NCBI GenBank assembly: GCA_963676655.2
Contig: CAXXKX010000003.1
Span: 1,798,001 to 1,862,000 of the forward strand
From: G963676655 sp963676655
Lineage (GTDB): Bacteria; Verrucomicrobiota; Lentisphaeria; Victivallales; Victivallaceae
Length of the DNA: 64,000 nucleotides
Reading direction: 5' to 3'
Part shown: piece after piece, positions 9,112-18,355 of the stretch
Layout: the number at the start of each line of letters is the position of its first letter
Position numbering within the stretch: the first letter of the stretch is position 1
Made by a program: the position numbers and the translations under genes
Notes under the pieces: model-generated
What the model was told of the DNA's origin: nothing
Database searches by the model: none
What the model saw: the letters and a program-made list of their open reading frames with translations, nothing else

Positions 9112-10005
9112 ATGAACGGTTCATCCAATATGCAGGTCAAACATTTATCACGCGATTCATTCGTTCAACTGCTCGATCACTTGATCGCAATGGAGCCCCG
9201 CCGAATTTACATCTCACAAAATGAACCTCCCCCGGAGGGGAAAAAAGTGAATTTTGTCAGCAGTCCCAGTTTTGATTTTGTGCTGGCGGGAACGAAACGG
9301 ATGATTTTCCCGGGTAAGGGGAACCGGGATGTCTTGATGCATACCGGGGATGTACACTATTGTCCCGCCGGACACTGGAAAAGGCCGGTATGGGGACATG
9401 AGCACCATCATAAAATGTCATCAATTATATTTTACCCAGAATTTATCAGGGTGACTTATATTGATTACAATCCGGCTAACAACGTCTCGTATGAAACCCA
9501 TGCGGCCGACACCTTTTACCATACATATATCCCGATACATGAAGCGGGTTTACATGTTCTGAAGGCATTTGATCTGCAGATATTCCAGGAGTCTTCTCTG
9601 GAAGTGCTGCCTTCCCTGCTGCAAAGCATTTTAATAATCACCAGGGATGTTTTAAAAAATGATCACAGCGTTCCGGGCGGCAAGAGAAACGCGACCTGGG
9701 TTCGCATTAAGCACTATCTGCAGGATAATTTTTACTATCCGATCAACCGGAATTCCGTGGCTAAAGAATTCCGGATGTCGCCGAGTTATCTCTCGCAGCT
9801 TTTTGCGGAGAAGGAACCTGAAGGGTTCATTGGTTTTTTGCGGGAACTGCGCTTACAGCATGGCGCATTGTTGTTGACAACGACAGATTTGTCAGTGGAT
9901 GAGGTCACTGAACAGTGCGGCTATATAAGCACTTCATATTTTATCGCAGAGTTCAAAAAGAAATACAATTTATCGCCCGGCAAATACCGCCTGCTCCGAC
10001 AATGA
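9112..10005 (+). CDS. AraC-family transcription regulator
   Basis: The 297-aa protein has an N-terminal sensory region (about 1-180) and a C-terminal double helix-turn-helix (about 195-297) with the typical first helix SVAKEFRMSPSYLSQLF and the second-half signature TEQCGYISTSYFIAEFKKKY followed by SPGKYR. It is divergent from the esterase-sulfatase operon and probably controls it in response to a sugar. No convincing ribosome-binding site precedes the ATG; a second ATG six codons on is possible. Its last 36 bp overlap the end of the convergent sialidase-like gene, so the two transcripts are antisense at their 3' ends. Confidence 0.88.
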   Translation: MNGSSNMQVKHLSRDSFVQLLDHLIAMEPRRIYISQNEPPPEGKKVNFVSSPSFDFVLAGTKRMIFPGKGNRDVLMHTGDVHYCPAGHWKRPVWGHEHHHKMSSIIFYPEFIRVTYIDYNPANNVSYETHAADTFYHTYIPIHEAGLHVLKAFDLQIFQESSLEVLPSLLQSILIITRDVLKNDHSVPGGKRNATWVRIKHYLQDNFYYPINRNSVAKEFRMSPSYLSQLFAEKEPEGFIGFLRELRLQHGALLLTTTDLSVDEVTEQCGYISTSYFIAEFKKKYNLSPGKYRLLRQ

Positions 10006-11025
10006 CTCGCTCAACTCCCCGACTCCGGCTTCCCAGAACGCTATGCGGCGGCGATGCCATGTATATACCGCCAAGACTCTGCCTTCGCTGTAAATAATGG
10101 AAGGGTAGGAAAATTCTCCTCCGTCCTGCTTTACAATGTCTCCAACCTTTACGTCATCATCTTCAACGTCGCAAAATTTCTCCCAGCTGTTCCCGTTGTC
10201 GGCTGAGATCATAATGCTCAATGGGGTTCGTATAGTACTGTCGCTTACCGGATTACAGATAAGTACCAAACGACCGTCCGGTATTTTCACCAGATCAATT
10301 CCGCTGCTGTTATTGGGTAATGAAATCGGATAAGCGCTGCACCAGGTTCTGCCGCTGTCCACGGAGTCGCTGCGGCAAATTCTGCCGCAACTGCTTCGCA
10401 GCAGCATATGCACATGGCCCGGCACAGATTCCCATAGTGTTGGCTGGATTACGCCCTGTCCGTTTTTTTCCGGGTTGGGAAGATTGATTAAATTGCTTCT
10501 GGTCCAGGTGCTGCCGCCGTCGCGGCTCAGATCGGCGAACGCCTGCCAGAGTTTTTTCTTTTCAACTGATCCCGGAGCAAGAAAGTTGCCGTTTGAAAGG
10601 ATTATCGGTTTATTTTTTACCGGGCCCCGCCCTCCTTGATCTCCGGTAATCAGTTCTTTAGGAGCGAGCCAGCTTTTTCCATTATCAAAAGAAAGCATGT
10701 GCCAGGTCCGCCAGGTGGGAATGTCACGACCTACTTTGAAGAATAAATGGAGGCTTCCGTTTTTACCGTTGAACAGGACGGGATTCCAATGCGGTTCGGA
10801 CGATACCTTGACAATTTGTCGCGGTTCCCGCCAGGTTTTACCAATACGTCTGCTGCCCCAGATACCGACATCGTCGTTGCCTTCATGGGTTCCCGCGAAC
10901 CATACCGCCAGGTAATCCCCGTTGCCGGCTTCAGCAATGGTTGCGGCATGGCATCCCGCGAAACCGGGACACTGTTTAAAAATAAATTCTTTATGCATGT
11001 TGTTTCTTTTTTCAGGTTTTATCAT
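9970..11025 (-). CDS. Sialidase-like BNR/Asp-box beta-propeller protein
   Basis: The 351-aa protein carries four Asp boxes of the form S-x-D-x-G-x-x-W at residues 112-119, 167-174, 221-228 and 274-281, the mark of six-bladed sialidase-type propellers. The classical FRIP arginine motif near the N-terminus is not recognisable, so sialic acid cleavage is not assured; related proteins act on other sugars. No signal peptide is seen. The start overlaps the stop of the upstream oxidoreductase (ATGA), which makes the two a coupled pair; an alternative start is the Met at residue 10. The final 36 bp overlap the convergent AraC gene. Confidence 0.8.
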   Translation of the reverse strand: MIKPEKRNNMHKEFIFKQCPGFAGCHAATIAEAGNGDYLAVWFAGTHEGNDDVGIWGSRRIGKTWREPRQIVKVSSEPHWNPVLFNGKNGSLHLFFKVGRDIPTWRTWHMLSFDNGKSWLAPKELITGDQGGRGPVKNKPIILSNGNFLAPGSVEKKKLWQAFADLSRDGGSTWTRSNLINLPNPEKNGQGVIQPTLWESVPGHVHMLLRSSCGRICRSDSVDSGRTWCSAYPISLPNNSSGIDLVKIPDGRLVLICNPVSDSTIRTPLSIMISADNGNSWEKFCDVEDDDVKVGDIVKQDGGEFSYPSIIYSEGRVLAVYTWHRRRIAFWEAGVGELSESLSEQAVFAGR

Positions 11026-12239
11026 GTAATAACTATCCGGTCATCACTTTCATAATGAAAACTGACCCGGCGGTTTTCCAGGACTGACCGGTCCGCGGCA
11101 AAACACATTGCGGCGGCAAGATAACCGGCTTTGATATTCTGTTCCGGGTTATGCTCCGGATCTTCAATCATGCACAGGAGTTCGAGGGCGTGAATTCGAT
11201 TGCCACCGCCATGGCCGCTGCCATCTCCGGAACAGTCGAATTCAGAGGTTATGCCGGACTGATTATCGTGCATGAAAACCTTGCCGGACTCATGATTTCC
11301 CCATATCTGTCCTCTGAGTCCGACCGCATGGAACGTTCTCCCGGCGCGCTGCCCTTCACAATTCAAGCTCAGCATGAAATTTACAACAGCGCCATTGGCA
11401 TATTGAATAGATACGGCCTGATGGTCAAAATTATCACTGTCAATGTTATAGATGCATTTGTCATGCTGCCGGGTAAAATCGTGCAAGGCTTTTTCGCCGG
11501 GATCTTCTCCGCTGAAAGATTCAGGTTTGATATAGTAGCGGCATTTTTCACCGACCGGACAGCTGTCGCATTTTTCCGGTAAATTCGGGTTCGGGCAAAA
11601 TATACTTCTGCCGCCATAACTGTTCAATGAAACCGGTCTACTGCCGGTCATCCAGTTGAAGATATCCATATCATGGCATGATTTTTCCAGCATCAAGCCG
11701 CCGCTGGTAGCCGTGTTTCTGCGCCAGAAACCCCGGTTGAGGATTGACGATACCATGCTGCCGGGCAGTTCATCGGCCTGTATGGCGATCACTTTTCCAA
11801 TGGCATGGGAGCTGATCAGTTCATATATCTTCCGGTAAAAAGGAGTTGAGCGCAAAACAAAGCCCAGGATGCAGCGGCAGTTGTTGCTTTTTTCCGCGTC
11901 GAGAATTTTTTCGCAATCCGACATTGTTGTTGCCAGAGGTTTTTCCAGAACAACCGGTATTCCTTTTTCAAAACAGGCGACCGCATGTTCGGCGTGCAAG
12001 TGATTCGGGGAGGAAATAACGATCCCGGCCAGATCATTCTGCTCTTTCAGCAGATCATGAAAATCACTGTACTCAAGCGGCTGGTTGGGCAGCTTTGATT
12101 TTTCAATCATGACCTTGCGATTTTGCTCATTAGGATCACAAACAGCTGTTACTTCCAGCTGCGGATGATCCGAATACCAGAGAGCGTATGAGACACTCCG
12201 TCCCCCGGTGCCGATAAAGGCGATCTTATGTTTTTTCAT
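11022..12239 (-). CDS. Gfo/Idh/MocA-family NAD(P)-dependent oxidoreductase
   Basis: The 405-aa protein opens with the Rossmann motif IAFIGTGGRS and has the family's EKPLATT catalytic-loop motif near residue 98. A cysteine cluster (C-x2-C-x5-C pattern in EKCDSCPVGEKC, with one further Cys just before) lies near residue 220-240; this cluster is seen in some family members and could bind a metal, but its role is not established here. Such enzymes oxidise or reduce sugars and sugar acids. The gene is coupled by a 4-bp overlap to the sialidase-like gene, which suggests that the two act on the same released sugar. It is cytoplasmic. Confidence 0.88.
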   Translation of the reverse strand: MKKHKIAFIGTGGRSVSYALWYSDHPQLEVTAVCDPNEQNRKVMIEKSKLPNQPLEYSDFHDLLKEQNDLAGIVISSPNHLHAEHAVACFEKGIPVVLEKPLATTMSDCEKILDAEKSNNCRCILGFVLRSTPFYRKIYELISSHAIGKVIAIQADELPGSMVSSILNRGFWRRNTATSGGLMLEKSCHDMDIFNWMTGSRPVSLNSYGGRSIFCPNPNLPEKCDSCPVGEKCRYYIKPESFSGEDPGEKALHDFTRQHDKCIYNIDSDNFDHQAVSIQYANGAVVNFMLSLNCEGQRAGRTFHAVGLRGQIWGNHESGKVFMHDNQSGITSEFDCSGDGSGHGGGNRIHALELLCMIEDPEHNPEQNIKAGYLAAAMCFAADRSVLENRRVSFHYESDDRIVIT

Positions 12240-12324
12240 GTTAAGATGCTTTTTAAATAGATGTATAAGACAAATTTCTACGCGAAAATAAAATTATTGA
12301 TAGAATGGACCTTGAATTTACAAT

Positions 12325-12978
12325 TTACTTTCCGGTCCAGTAAGCAGTGGTCCATTGGGCCTCGTCTATCTGGTTTTGGGTGACATGTCCGTCAACCCAG
12401 CAGATGTTGGCTTTACCGCTGTGCCGGTCATATATACGCTTTTTCCCGGGGCCGATGGCCAGTAACATCGCCGGATAAGCGTCTTCTCCATTATGGCCGC
12501 TATCGGCAAATACCAGGGTTGTCGACGGTTTTTTCATCTGGGTGATCCGGTGGCATGTTCCGGCTGAGCCGCCGATATAAATATAGTTATGCCCGTATGA
12601 CGGTTCTCCGGCGTCCGTTGTTCCGGCCGCGCTCAAGTTGAAAAAATTCAGATCAGACGGACAATGGAGTATTTCAGGCAGTTTACCGGAGCCGCTGGTG
12701 ACTTCCGCGTAATTCAAATAAGGACACATTGCGTATCGCTGCCAATGAAAACCGCCGGTAGGATTATATGACATCATCATAACATCTTCATTGTCCTGAG
12801 CATATAAAGCAAAGCCGTTGCCCAGCTGTTTTAAGTTTCCGGAGCATTTTATTGATTTTGCTTTATCCCGGGCTTTATTCAATGCTGGAAGAAGCATTGA
12901 AGCAAGAATAGCTATAATCGCTATGACTACTAACAATTCGATAAGTGTGAACCCTTGTTTGAGTTTTTGCGTTGACAT
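12325..12978 (-). CDS. Pseudopilin-like protein (type IV prepilin N-terminus, DUF1559-like)
   Basis: The ATG at 12976-12978 is chosen because GGAG lies 9 bases upstream; a longer frame to 13053 would add a non-conserved leader. The 217-aa product starts MSTQKLKQG and then FTLIELLVVIAIIAILAS, the prepilin-peptidase site and hydrophobic helix. This is the only one of the four copies in the window with the canonical Gly before Phe. The globular part ends with an RHSGKANICWVDGHV segment, the H and DGH being shared by all four. It is probably inserted in the inner membrane and may form or use a pilus-like fibre. It is divergent from the GH78 gene. Confidence 0.85.
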   Translation of the reverse strand: MSTQKLKQGFTLIELLVVIAIIAILASMLLPALNKARDKAKSIKCSGNLKQLGNGFALYAQDNEDVMMMSYNPTGGFHWQRYAMCPYLNYAEVTSGSGKLPEILHCPSDLNFFNLSAAGTTDAGEPSYGHNYIYIGGSAGTCHRITQMKKPSTTLVFADSGHNGEDAYPAMLLAIGPGKKRIYDRHSGKANICWVDGHVTQNQIDEAQWTTAYWTGK

Positions 12979-13057
12979 TTCCTTAATCTCCATTTTGTTG
13001 TATATTTGCGGCGTTCTATTAATAATTATAGTGGAGCGAAGACTGGTTCGCAATGCC

Positions 13058-13088
13058 AGAAAAAATATATTAATTGCTCAAAAATTAG
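13058..13088. promoter_or_regulatory. 31-bp motif shared with the 8.94-kb promoter region
   Basis: This is the second copy of the motif at 8936-8966 (26 of 31 identical, core ATTAATTGCTC). It lies between the divergent pseudopilin gene and the GH78 gene, where a regulator controlling both could bind. Confidence 0.4.
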
Positions 13089-13191
13089 TTTTTAATCATA
13101 AGCTTTGAAAATTCACTTTTATATTTATCCCGCCCGGTTATATTGGTGTATCAAGCTTACAGAAAGACTAATTAATTTGGAGTGAAGAATT

Positions 13192-15471
13192 ATGAGTGTT
13201 TTTGCAAATGCATCATGGATCTGGATTGAAAGCAGGCAGATTAATCAGTATGTTTGTTTCAGAAAGGTTTTTGAGTGCGCCGGGGGTATTGATGATACAA
13301 CCCTTTACATATCGGCGGATTCCGACTTTGTTCTTTATCTAAACGGACGACAGGTTGGAGCTGGACAGTATAGCGACTGGCCTGAAAAGAAGACCTGGAG
13401 CAGTTTCGATGTTTCAGCCTGTCTTTTACCCGGAAAGAATGTTATTGCGGTACTGGGTTACTGGCGCGGGGAGGATTTTTTTACCTATGCCGCAGGCGAC
13501 CCCGGAATTATTGTCCGCCTGGGAAATGTCGTTACGGATGAGACCTGGAAATGTCAGGAATACCCGGCTTTTCAGTCCGGAAATATTCCAAAAGTTACTT
13601 TACAGCTGGGTTTTACTTTTTGTTATGATGCCCGAAAGGACACCGCGTGGCAGGAGAGTGGTTATGATTGTTCGTCCTGGCAAAACGCGGTTGCGGTTAA
13701 ACGCTCATTACCAGTTGCGGAGCGTCCGCTTCCTCTTTTGACGGTAAACCCGCCTGTTCCGGCGCAAATTGTACAATATGGGAATTTATCAGGAGAGCCG
13801 CAGGGTAATAGTGTCGCTGAAATTATGGCTGCCCGGAAATTGATACCGAAAGATTTTAGGACATCATCATTTCCTTTTGTCGCTGAATCCGGTGGCGGTA
13901 GTTATCTTTTCATCGATTTGGGGAACGAACAAGCCGGCTGGTTGTATTTTGAACTTGAAGCGGCAGAAGGAACCATTCTGGATATCGCCCACGGCGAACA
14001 TCTGGATGACGGGCGGGTGAGAATGCACATTGGCAATCGTAATTTTGCCGACAGGTACATTTGCCGTGAAGGGAAGAACACATTTGAAATGCCTTTCCGG
14101 CGGCTGGGCTGCACCTTTCTGGAACTGCATATCACTGAGGCGCAACAGCCGGTTGCAATCAAAATTTTCTCCATCAGGCCGGTTGAACCGCCGTTGCCTG
14201 AGTCTGCCGACTTTGCTTCCAGTGATAATCAATTAATTGGATTACGTCTGGCCGCCATGAGAACAATGCGTTTGTGCATGCATGAACATTATGAGGATTG
14301 TCCCTGGCGGGAACAGAGTCTCTACGCTTATGATTCAAGGATGCAGATGCTGTTCGGATATCCGGTCTGGGGGAATTATGATTTTGCCGCTGCGTCGCTG
14401 CGTCTTTTGCGTGACGGGGAGCGAGAGGACGGCTTGCTTGAACTTTGTGCCCCGGCCCGGAGAATGCCGATGACGATTCCGGTTTTCACCTTTGCCTGGG
14501 TAAATCAACTCTGGGAGCATTATTTGTACAGCGCCAACCCGGCCTTGATGACGAAAAGTCTCGGGACGTTAAACCGGATAGTTGAAACGCAATATAAAAA
14601 CCTTGATCCGGGAACCGGGCTTTATCATATTCCAAATGGACATGAACTCTGGCATTTTTATGAATGGACCGACGGGATGCATTCTCATGAATACACGGAA
14701 GATTTTCATGCCGCTTTCAACCTCTATTATCTGGAACTGCTGAAAAACGCGGTCAGGATAAAAAGCAGCCTTGGTCTGGATTGCCATGAATTGACTCGAC
14801 GGATCAGTGGTTTGAGAGAAGCGTTACAAGGATTCTGGAATGAAAAAACTTCATCGTATGCCGCGACCATGACTTGTGACGGTAAATTGATGGGGGATTA
14901 TGAGTACGTCCAGGCACTGATGTTGTATCACGGACTTGTTCCGGATAGCCGGGCGTCGGCTTTGATCGCGGATATTCTGGAGGGAGGCAAGTTCATTCAA
15001 ATGATGCCGGGAAGTCTTTTTTACCTTGCTGAAGCCTTGTTCAAGTATGACGTCGATGCCAGGATCGGGGTCTGGAAGCTGATTATGGACCGTCTTCATC
15101 CCATGCTCGAAAACAAAGCGGGTACATTATGGGAAATGTGTGAAGGCTCGGAGGCATTCAACCTCGCCGGTAGCCTTTGCCATGGCTGGACCGCCATTCA
15201 TGCCTGGTTGTGTCACGTCTGGATTTTGGGAATTCGACCAGTAGAACCGGGTTTCCGTAAATTTACGATTGCCCCTTTTCCTGCCGATTTATCCGCGGTT
15301 CAGGGGGAAGTTGTTACTCCCGCCGGAAAGATAAAAGTAAAATGGCAGACAGAAGAAGGCCGGACAACTCTGGAGCTTTGTTATCCTGCCGGTTTGCAGC
15401 CGGAGTTTTGTCCACTTCCTGAAATGGCGTTCGACCCGGACAAAGATGTGAAAGTGACGATAATAAACTAA
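13192..15471 (+). CDS. GH78-like alpha-L-rhamnosidase
   Basis: The 759-aa protein begins with a beta-sandwich typical of bacterial rhamnosidases (ASWIWIESRQINQYVCFRK, then LYLNGRQVG), followed by a second beta domain and an (alpha/alpha)6 barrel. The barrel contains HYEDCPWREQSLYAYDSR, corresponding to the acid-residue region of GH78, and WTDGMHSHEYTEDFHAAF. A C-terminal beta domain follows. No signal peptide, so it probably trims imported oligosaccharides in the cytoplasm. GGAG lies 9 bases before the ATG. It faces the UroD-like gene at 15.5 kb with only 51 bp between the stops. The exact sugar (rhamnose or a related deoxysugar) is inferred from the family. Confidence 0.82.
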   Translation: MSVFANASWIWIESRQINQYVCFRKVFECAGGIDDTTLYISADSDFVLYLNGRQVGAGQYSDWPEKKTWSSFDVSACLLPGKNVIAVLGYWRGEDFFTYAAGDPGIIVRLGNVVTDETWKCQEYPAFQSGNIPKVTLQLGFTFCYDARKDTAWQESGYDCSSWQNAVAVKRSLPVAERPLPLLTVNPPVPAQIVQYGNLSGEPQGNSVAEIMAARKLIPKDFRTSSFPFVAESGGGSYLFIDLGNEQAGWLYFELEAAEGTILDIAHGEHLDDGRVRMHIGNRNFADRYICREGKNTFEMPFRRLGCTFLELHITEAQQPVAIKIFSIRPVEPPLPESADFASSDNQLIGLRLAAMRTMRLCMHEHYEDCPWREQSLYAYDSRMQMLFGYPVWGNYDFAAASLRLLRDGEREDGLLELCAPARRMPMTIPVFTFAWVNQLWEHYLYSANPALMTKSLGTLNRIVETQYKNLDPGTGLYHIPNGHELWHFYEWTDGMHSHEYTEDFHAAFNLYYLELLKNAVRIKSSLGLDCHELTRRISGLREALQGFWNEKTSSYAATMTCDGKLMGDYEYVQALMLYHGLVPDSRASALIADILEGGKFIQMMPGSLFYLAEALFKYDVDARIGVWKLIMDRLHPMLENKAGTLWEMCEGSEAFNLAGSLCHGWTAIHAWLCHVWILGIRPVEPGFRKFTIAPFPADLSAVQGEVVTPAGKIKVKWQTEEGRTTLELCYPAGLQPEFCPLPEMAFDPDKDVKVTIIN

Positions 15472-15522
15472 TCTGGCTTTCCCGCAACCAGTTTTCAGTT
15501 GCACACACCGGTCTTTTTGGGG

Positions 15523-16596
15523 TTATTTTGATTGTCTGTATTCCCTCACGGCCTCGGTCATTGCGATAAAACATTCCGGCTTGACGTAGCTGGCAATCTG
15601 GTTACCGGAGCCGATGGCTACTCCGCCTTTGCCTTCACTCATGCTACAGACATTTTTTACGTACGCTTTAACTTCATCCGGAGTGTTCAGGCAAAGAACA
15701 TTCATTTCAATGCCGCCAAAATTGCCGATTCTGTTCCCATACCTGTCAAGCCAGACATCGAAAGTATCTATGGAGTCTTCATTGGAATGTTTGGCGTCTA
15801 TTCCGACTGTTTCTATCAGATCGTCCATAACTTCATAGATTTTACCACAGGAATGCAGCAGAAAAGGTTTGTTGTAATTATGCACGAGATCCACTATTCT
15901 TTTGTATTGCGGAATTATGTTTGTCCTGATGTCTTCCGGGGGAATCAGCGTTGAAGAATGGAATCCCAGATCATCCCCGAACCGGCATACGGCAAAAGAA
16001 TCGGAATATTTTTCCATAAACCATTGCCAAATAGAAAGCAAGGCGTCTCCGACTTTACGCCATAACAGGGAACAGGCCTCGGGTTGATCGTATTGAAGCA
16101 TACACAACCCGGTAAAAGAAGTAAAGTCCTGCACTACTTCGAAAACGCCGTTGCCAATTCCGCCGACAGCCTTCATCCCGGGCGGCAGCGCTGCTGCTAA
16201 AGCGACAAAATAATCTTCAGTGCCTTCTTTAAAATTATTTACCAGAGCCTCCCAGTCGTAATTCACGACATCATCAATATTGTTGATAATACTACCGGCA
16301 AGTCCTCTGATAGCCGCTCCCTGCTGCACAAATGCATTGACGCAGCATTCAAATGGAACCACATCGTAGCCGAATTCTATGCAAAAGTCACAATATTTTC
16401 TGAAAGCCTCAACTTTATCCTTGAAGCCTGTTTCTTGAGCATGGAATATTTTGAGATAGTCCTCACCTTTAATTAGCTTGATGACTTCGCCGCTTATGGC
16501 ATGTTCATATAACGGTAGGCGTCCTGAAGTTTTATTCAGTGCGGCATTGACGATATTGGTATAATCAGGGGAAAAATCTTTTTCAGACATTGTCAT
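15523..16596 (-). CDS. UroD-superfamily protein (methyltransferase-like), second copy
   Basis: The 357-aa product belongs to the uroporphyrinogen decarboxylase/MtaA superfamily, with an RLPLYEHAI segment at the N-terminus, a central SFAVCRFGDDLGFHSSTL segment, a PFLLHSCGKIYEVMDDLIE segment resembling the histidine-containing metal region of MtaA-type methyltransferases, and RIGNFGGIEMNVL near the end. It starts within the stop of the upstream GntR/LacI regulator (4-bp overlap), so it is the regulator's direct partner gene. Haem genes are absent. A methyl-transfer role in glycan catabolism is inferred, not shown. Confidence 0.78.
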   Translation of the reverse strand: MTMSEKDFSPDYTNIVNAALNKTSGRLPLYEHAISGEVIKLIKGEDYLKIFHAQETGFKDKVEAFRKYCDFCIEFGYDVVPFECCVNAFVQQGAAIRGLAGSIINNIDDVVNYDWEALVNNFKEGTEDYFVALAAALPPGMKAVGGIGNGVFEVVQDFTSFTGLCMLQYDQPEACSLLWRKVGDALLSIWQWFMEKYSDSFAVCRFGDDLGFHSSTLIPPEDIRTNIIPQYKRIVDLVHNYNKPFLLHSCGKIYEVMDDLIETVGIDAKHSNEDSIDTFDVWLDRYGNRIGNFGGIEMNVLCLNTPDEVKAYVKNVCSMSEGKGGVAIGSGNQIASYVKPECFIAMTEAVREYRQSK

Positions 16597-17720
16597 CTTC
16601 CTTTTGATATATTTTCATTATGTCGCTTTAGCATATAAATCTGTGTTCTTTGTTCAATTTCTTTGCCGTAAAATTGCTCTTCTACTATTCCGATGAGGTC
16701 GCTTGCCATCTTTTTAATACTGCTTTCCACAAAAAAACAGGGGACAGGACATAAAATATGGTTTTCCGCGTTATGATGAAAGACAATGGTCAGATCTTCG
16801 GGAATATTAATTCTCTGATCCATGACGGCAAGCAAAGTACCGGTAATTAAATCTTCGGTAAAAACCAGTAAACCTTCCGGTTTATCATTATTGCTCCATA
16901 TCTTGTACAGACCATTGAATGCAAAATAGTCATAAGCGGAAGGTAGCGCATCCCGGCTACCGGCCACTTCAACATCTGGAGAATATATCCATTTCTTTTT
17001 CCACTCAAATCCATTTTCTTCACATTTTTTTCTAAAATAGCTGTGAAATTCATGCTGTTCGCGTTCAACGCTGCCGGTCGGGTTGCTGAAATCCTGTAAT
17101 GAAGTAAGCAATCCGATTTTATTGCATCCGGATTGCTTAAACGCTTCCATTGCCTTATCAATGAATGTTTTATTGTAGTTAGGAACCCGGTTTTTTATCT
17201 TCATGCTGGAAATACAGGAAAACGGAACCGGGAGCTTATTTATTTCATCATATATTTGCTGATTCATTACGGGAACTATTATTCCCTGAATCTGCCGTTT
17301 TTCCGCCAGCTCTTTTAAATGCTGCAGGGCGCTGCCTTCATTGTTTTCCATAATTATTCTGCTGGCGATATTGCTTGATTGCAATTCCTGTTCCACAAAA
17401 CTTATCAGAGTCATTAAAAATTCTGAAACCGGATGGCGCAAATCCTGTTTGACATATATCGCAATTGTTGATAATTGGTTACTCAGTGGATTGATGACTG
17501 TTCCCATTTTGGGCTTTCGTGTCATCAAGCCTTCTTTCACCAGAATTGTCAGAGCCCGATGTACTGTAACCTCCGGCATGTCCCATTGTTTAGACAACTC
17601 CTTGGTTGACGGTAAACGTGAGCCTTCTTTGAACTCTCCGGCCAGAATTTTCTCGCGAATATATTCTGCAACCTGGCTCTGCTTCGTCTGTGTCTTCTTT
17701 ACTTTTAAATCTGTCAGCAT
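16593..17720 (-). CDS. GntR-type DNA-binding / LacI-type sensor transcription regulator
   Basis: The 375-aa protein has a GntR winged helix (about residues 10-78, with EGSRLPSTKELSKQW and ALTILVKEGLMTRKP) joined to a periplasmic-binding-protein-like sensor domain (about 85-370). Such hybrids are sugar-responsive repressors. The gene is preceded by a near-consensus promoter and inverted TATTCC/GGAATA repeats, which suggests autoregulation, and is translationally coupled to the UroD-like gene. The sugar effector is unknown. Confidence 0.88.
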   Translation of the reverse strand: MLTDLKVKKTQTKQSQVAEYIREKILAGEFKEGSRLPSTKELSKQWDMPEVTVHRALTILVKEGLMTRKPKMGTVINPLSNQLSTIAIYVKQDLRHPVSEFLMTLISFVEQELQSSNIASRIIMENNEGSALQHLKELAEKRQIQGIIVPVMNQQIYDEINKLPVPFSCISSMKIKNRVPNYNKTFIDKAMEAFKQSGCNKIGLLTSLQDFSNPTGSVEREQHEFHSYFRKKCEENGFEWKKKWIYSPDVEVAGSRDALPSAYDYFAFNGLYKIWSNNDKPEGLLVFTEDLITGTLLAVMDQRINIPEDLTIVFHHNAENHILCPVPCFFVESSIKKMASDLIGIVEEQFYGKEIEQRTQIYMLKRHNENISKGR

Positions 17721-17726
17721 TTTATA

Positions 17727-17762
17727 TATTCCTAATAATGCACTATGGAATAAACGGAATAA
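17727..17762. promoter_or_regulatory. Candidate operator of the regulator at 16.6-17.7 kb
   Basis: TATTCC (17727-17732) and GGAATA (17747-17752) form an inverted repeat with a 14-base centre, and a second GGAATAA follows at 17756-17762. The sites lie between the -10 box and the start codon of the regulator gene, where a bound repressor would block its own transcription. Confidence 0.45.
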
Positions 17763-17774
17763 TTAACTTTCTCC

Positions 17775-17803
17775 AGTATACATTACAATGGTTTATTTGT
17801 CAA
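17775..17803 (-). promoter_or_regulatory. Sigma70-type promoter of the regulator at 16.6-17.7 kb
   Basis: On the complement TTGACA (17798-17803), a 17-base spacer and TATACT (17775-17780) precede the regulator by about 55 bp. Confidence 0.7.
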
Positions 17804-17876
17804 TATCCCGGTTGAAAAAATGTAAGGATTTGATGTTTTTGAGTAATCGGTCGGCAGGCCAGCAACTCATGCTCCC

Positions 17877-18021
17877 CGTTCAACGTCTTTGATTTAAGCA
17901 GCTACGCGCTTCAAATCAATGACATCACTTCGAGCAAAATGATGTTACTGCGTCATGCATTGCATGACAAATGCGCTTTGCTTACTTTCGCCTCCGGCGA
18001 CCAGCATCTCGTTGCTGGTCC
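17877..18021 (+). repeat. Multi-hairpin intergenic repeat, copy A
   Basis: The 17.8-18.35 kb gap has no gene. This part is a chain of palindromes: CGTTCAACG, an arm pair TTGATTT/AAATCAA, CATCA/TGATG, GTCATGC/GCATGAC, CGCC/GGCG and GACCAGCA/TGCTGGTC. The blocks CGTTCAACG, CATCACTTCG, CTTACTTTCGCC and GGCGACCA recur in the same order on the complement at 24596-24717, while several stem sequences between them differ yet still pair. Confidence 0.6.
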
Positions 18022-18265
18022 ACGCCCGCGTACGACGCGGTGCGGTATAACTGCTACGCAGAGTTTGTTATAAAATGGTCTGACCGATTACGTTTTTGAA
18101 AATTGAAAAAGTAAACGCAACGAACGTATGCCGTTTCATTTCTTAATTTTTGCCTAATGGCGATCATAGAGAACGGCATGACTTCCGCGCTGGACCACGT
18201 CCGCCAAGGTGGCGGTGACATTATACTGCTTTGCAGAATTTTTTTAATTTCAACTGGCCGATTAC
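18015..18265 (+). repeat. Imperfect direct repeats with re-paired stems
   Basis: Units at 18015-18091 and 18190-18265 share a CTGG-CCACG start, a GC-rich hairpin, an ATA-ACTGC block and a final CCGATTAC. The first hairpin has arms CCGCGT/ACGCGG in unit one and CCGCC/GGCGG in unit two; the second is CTGC-TAC-GCAG versus CTGC-TTT-GCAG. Between the units ATGCCGTT (18128-18135) pairs with AACGGCAT (18172-18179). No coding potential is seen. Confidence 0.5.
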
Positions 18266-18355
18266 TTATAATACGTAAGACTAGTGCAGAACTATTATTT
18301 AACTATGATTAGCGCAGTCTGAGCATGAGTTGGTGAAAGCAACACTATAAAGTAT

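Noticed and set aside
9970..11025. Confident call as exo-alpha-sialidase
   Set aside because: Four Asp boxes are present but the FRIP arginine motif was not found, so only the fold is claimed.
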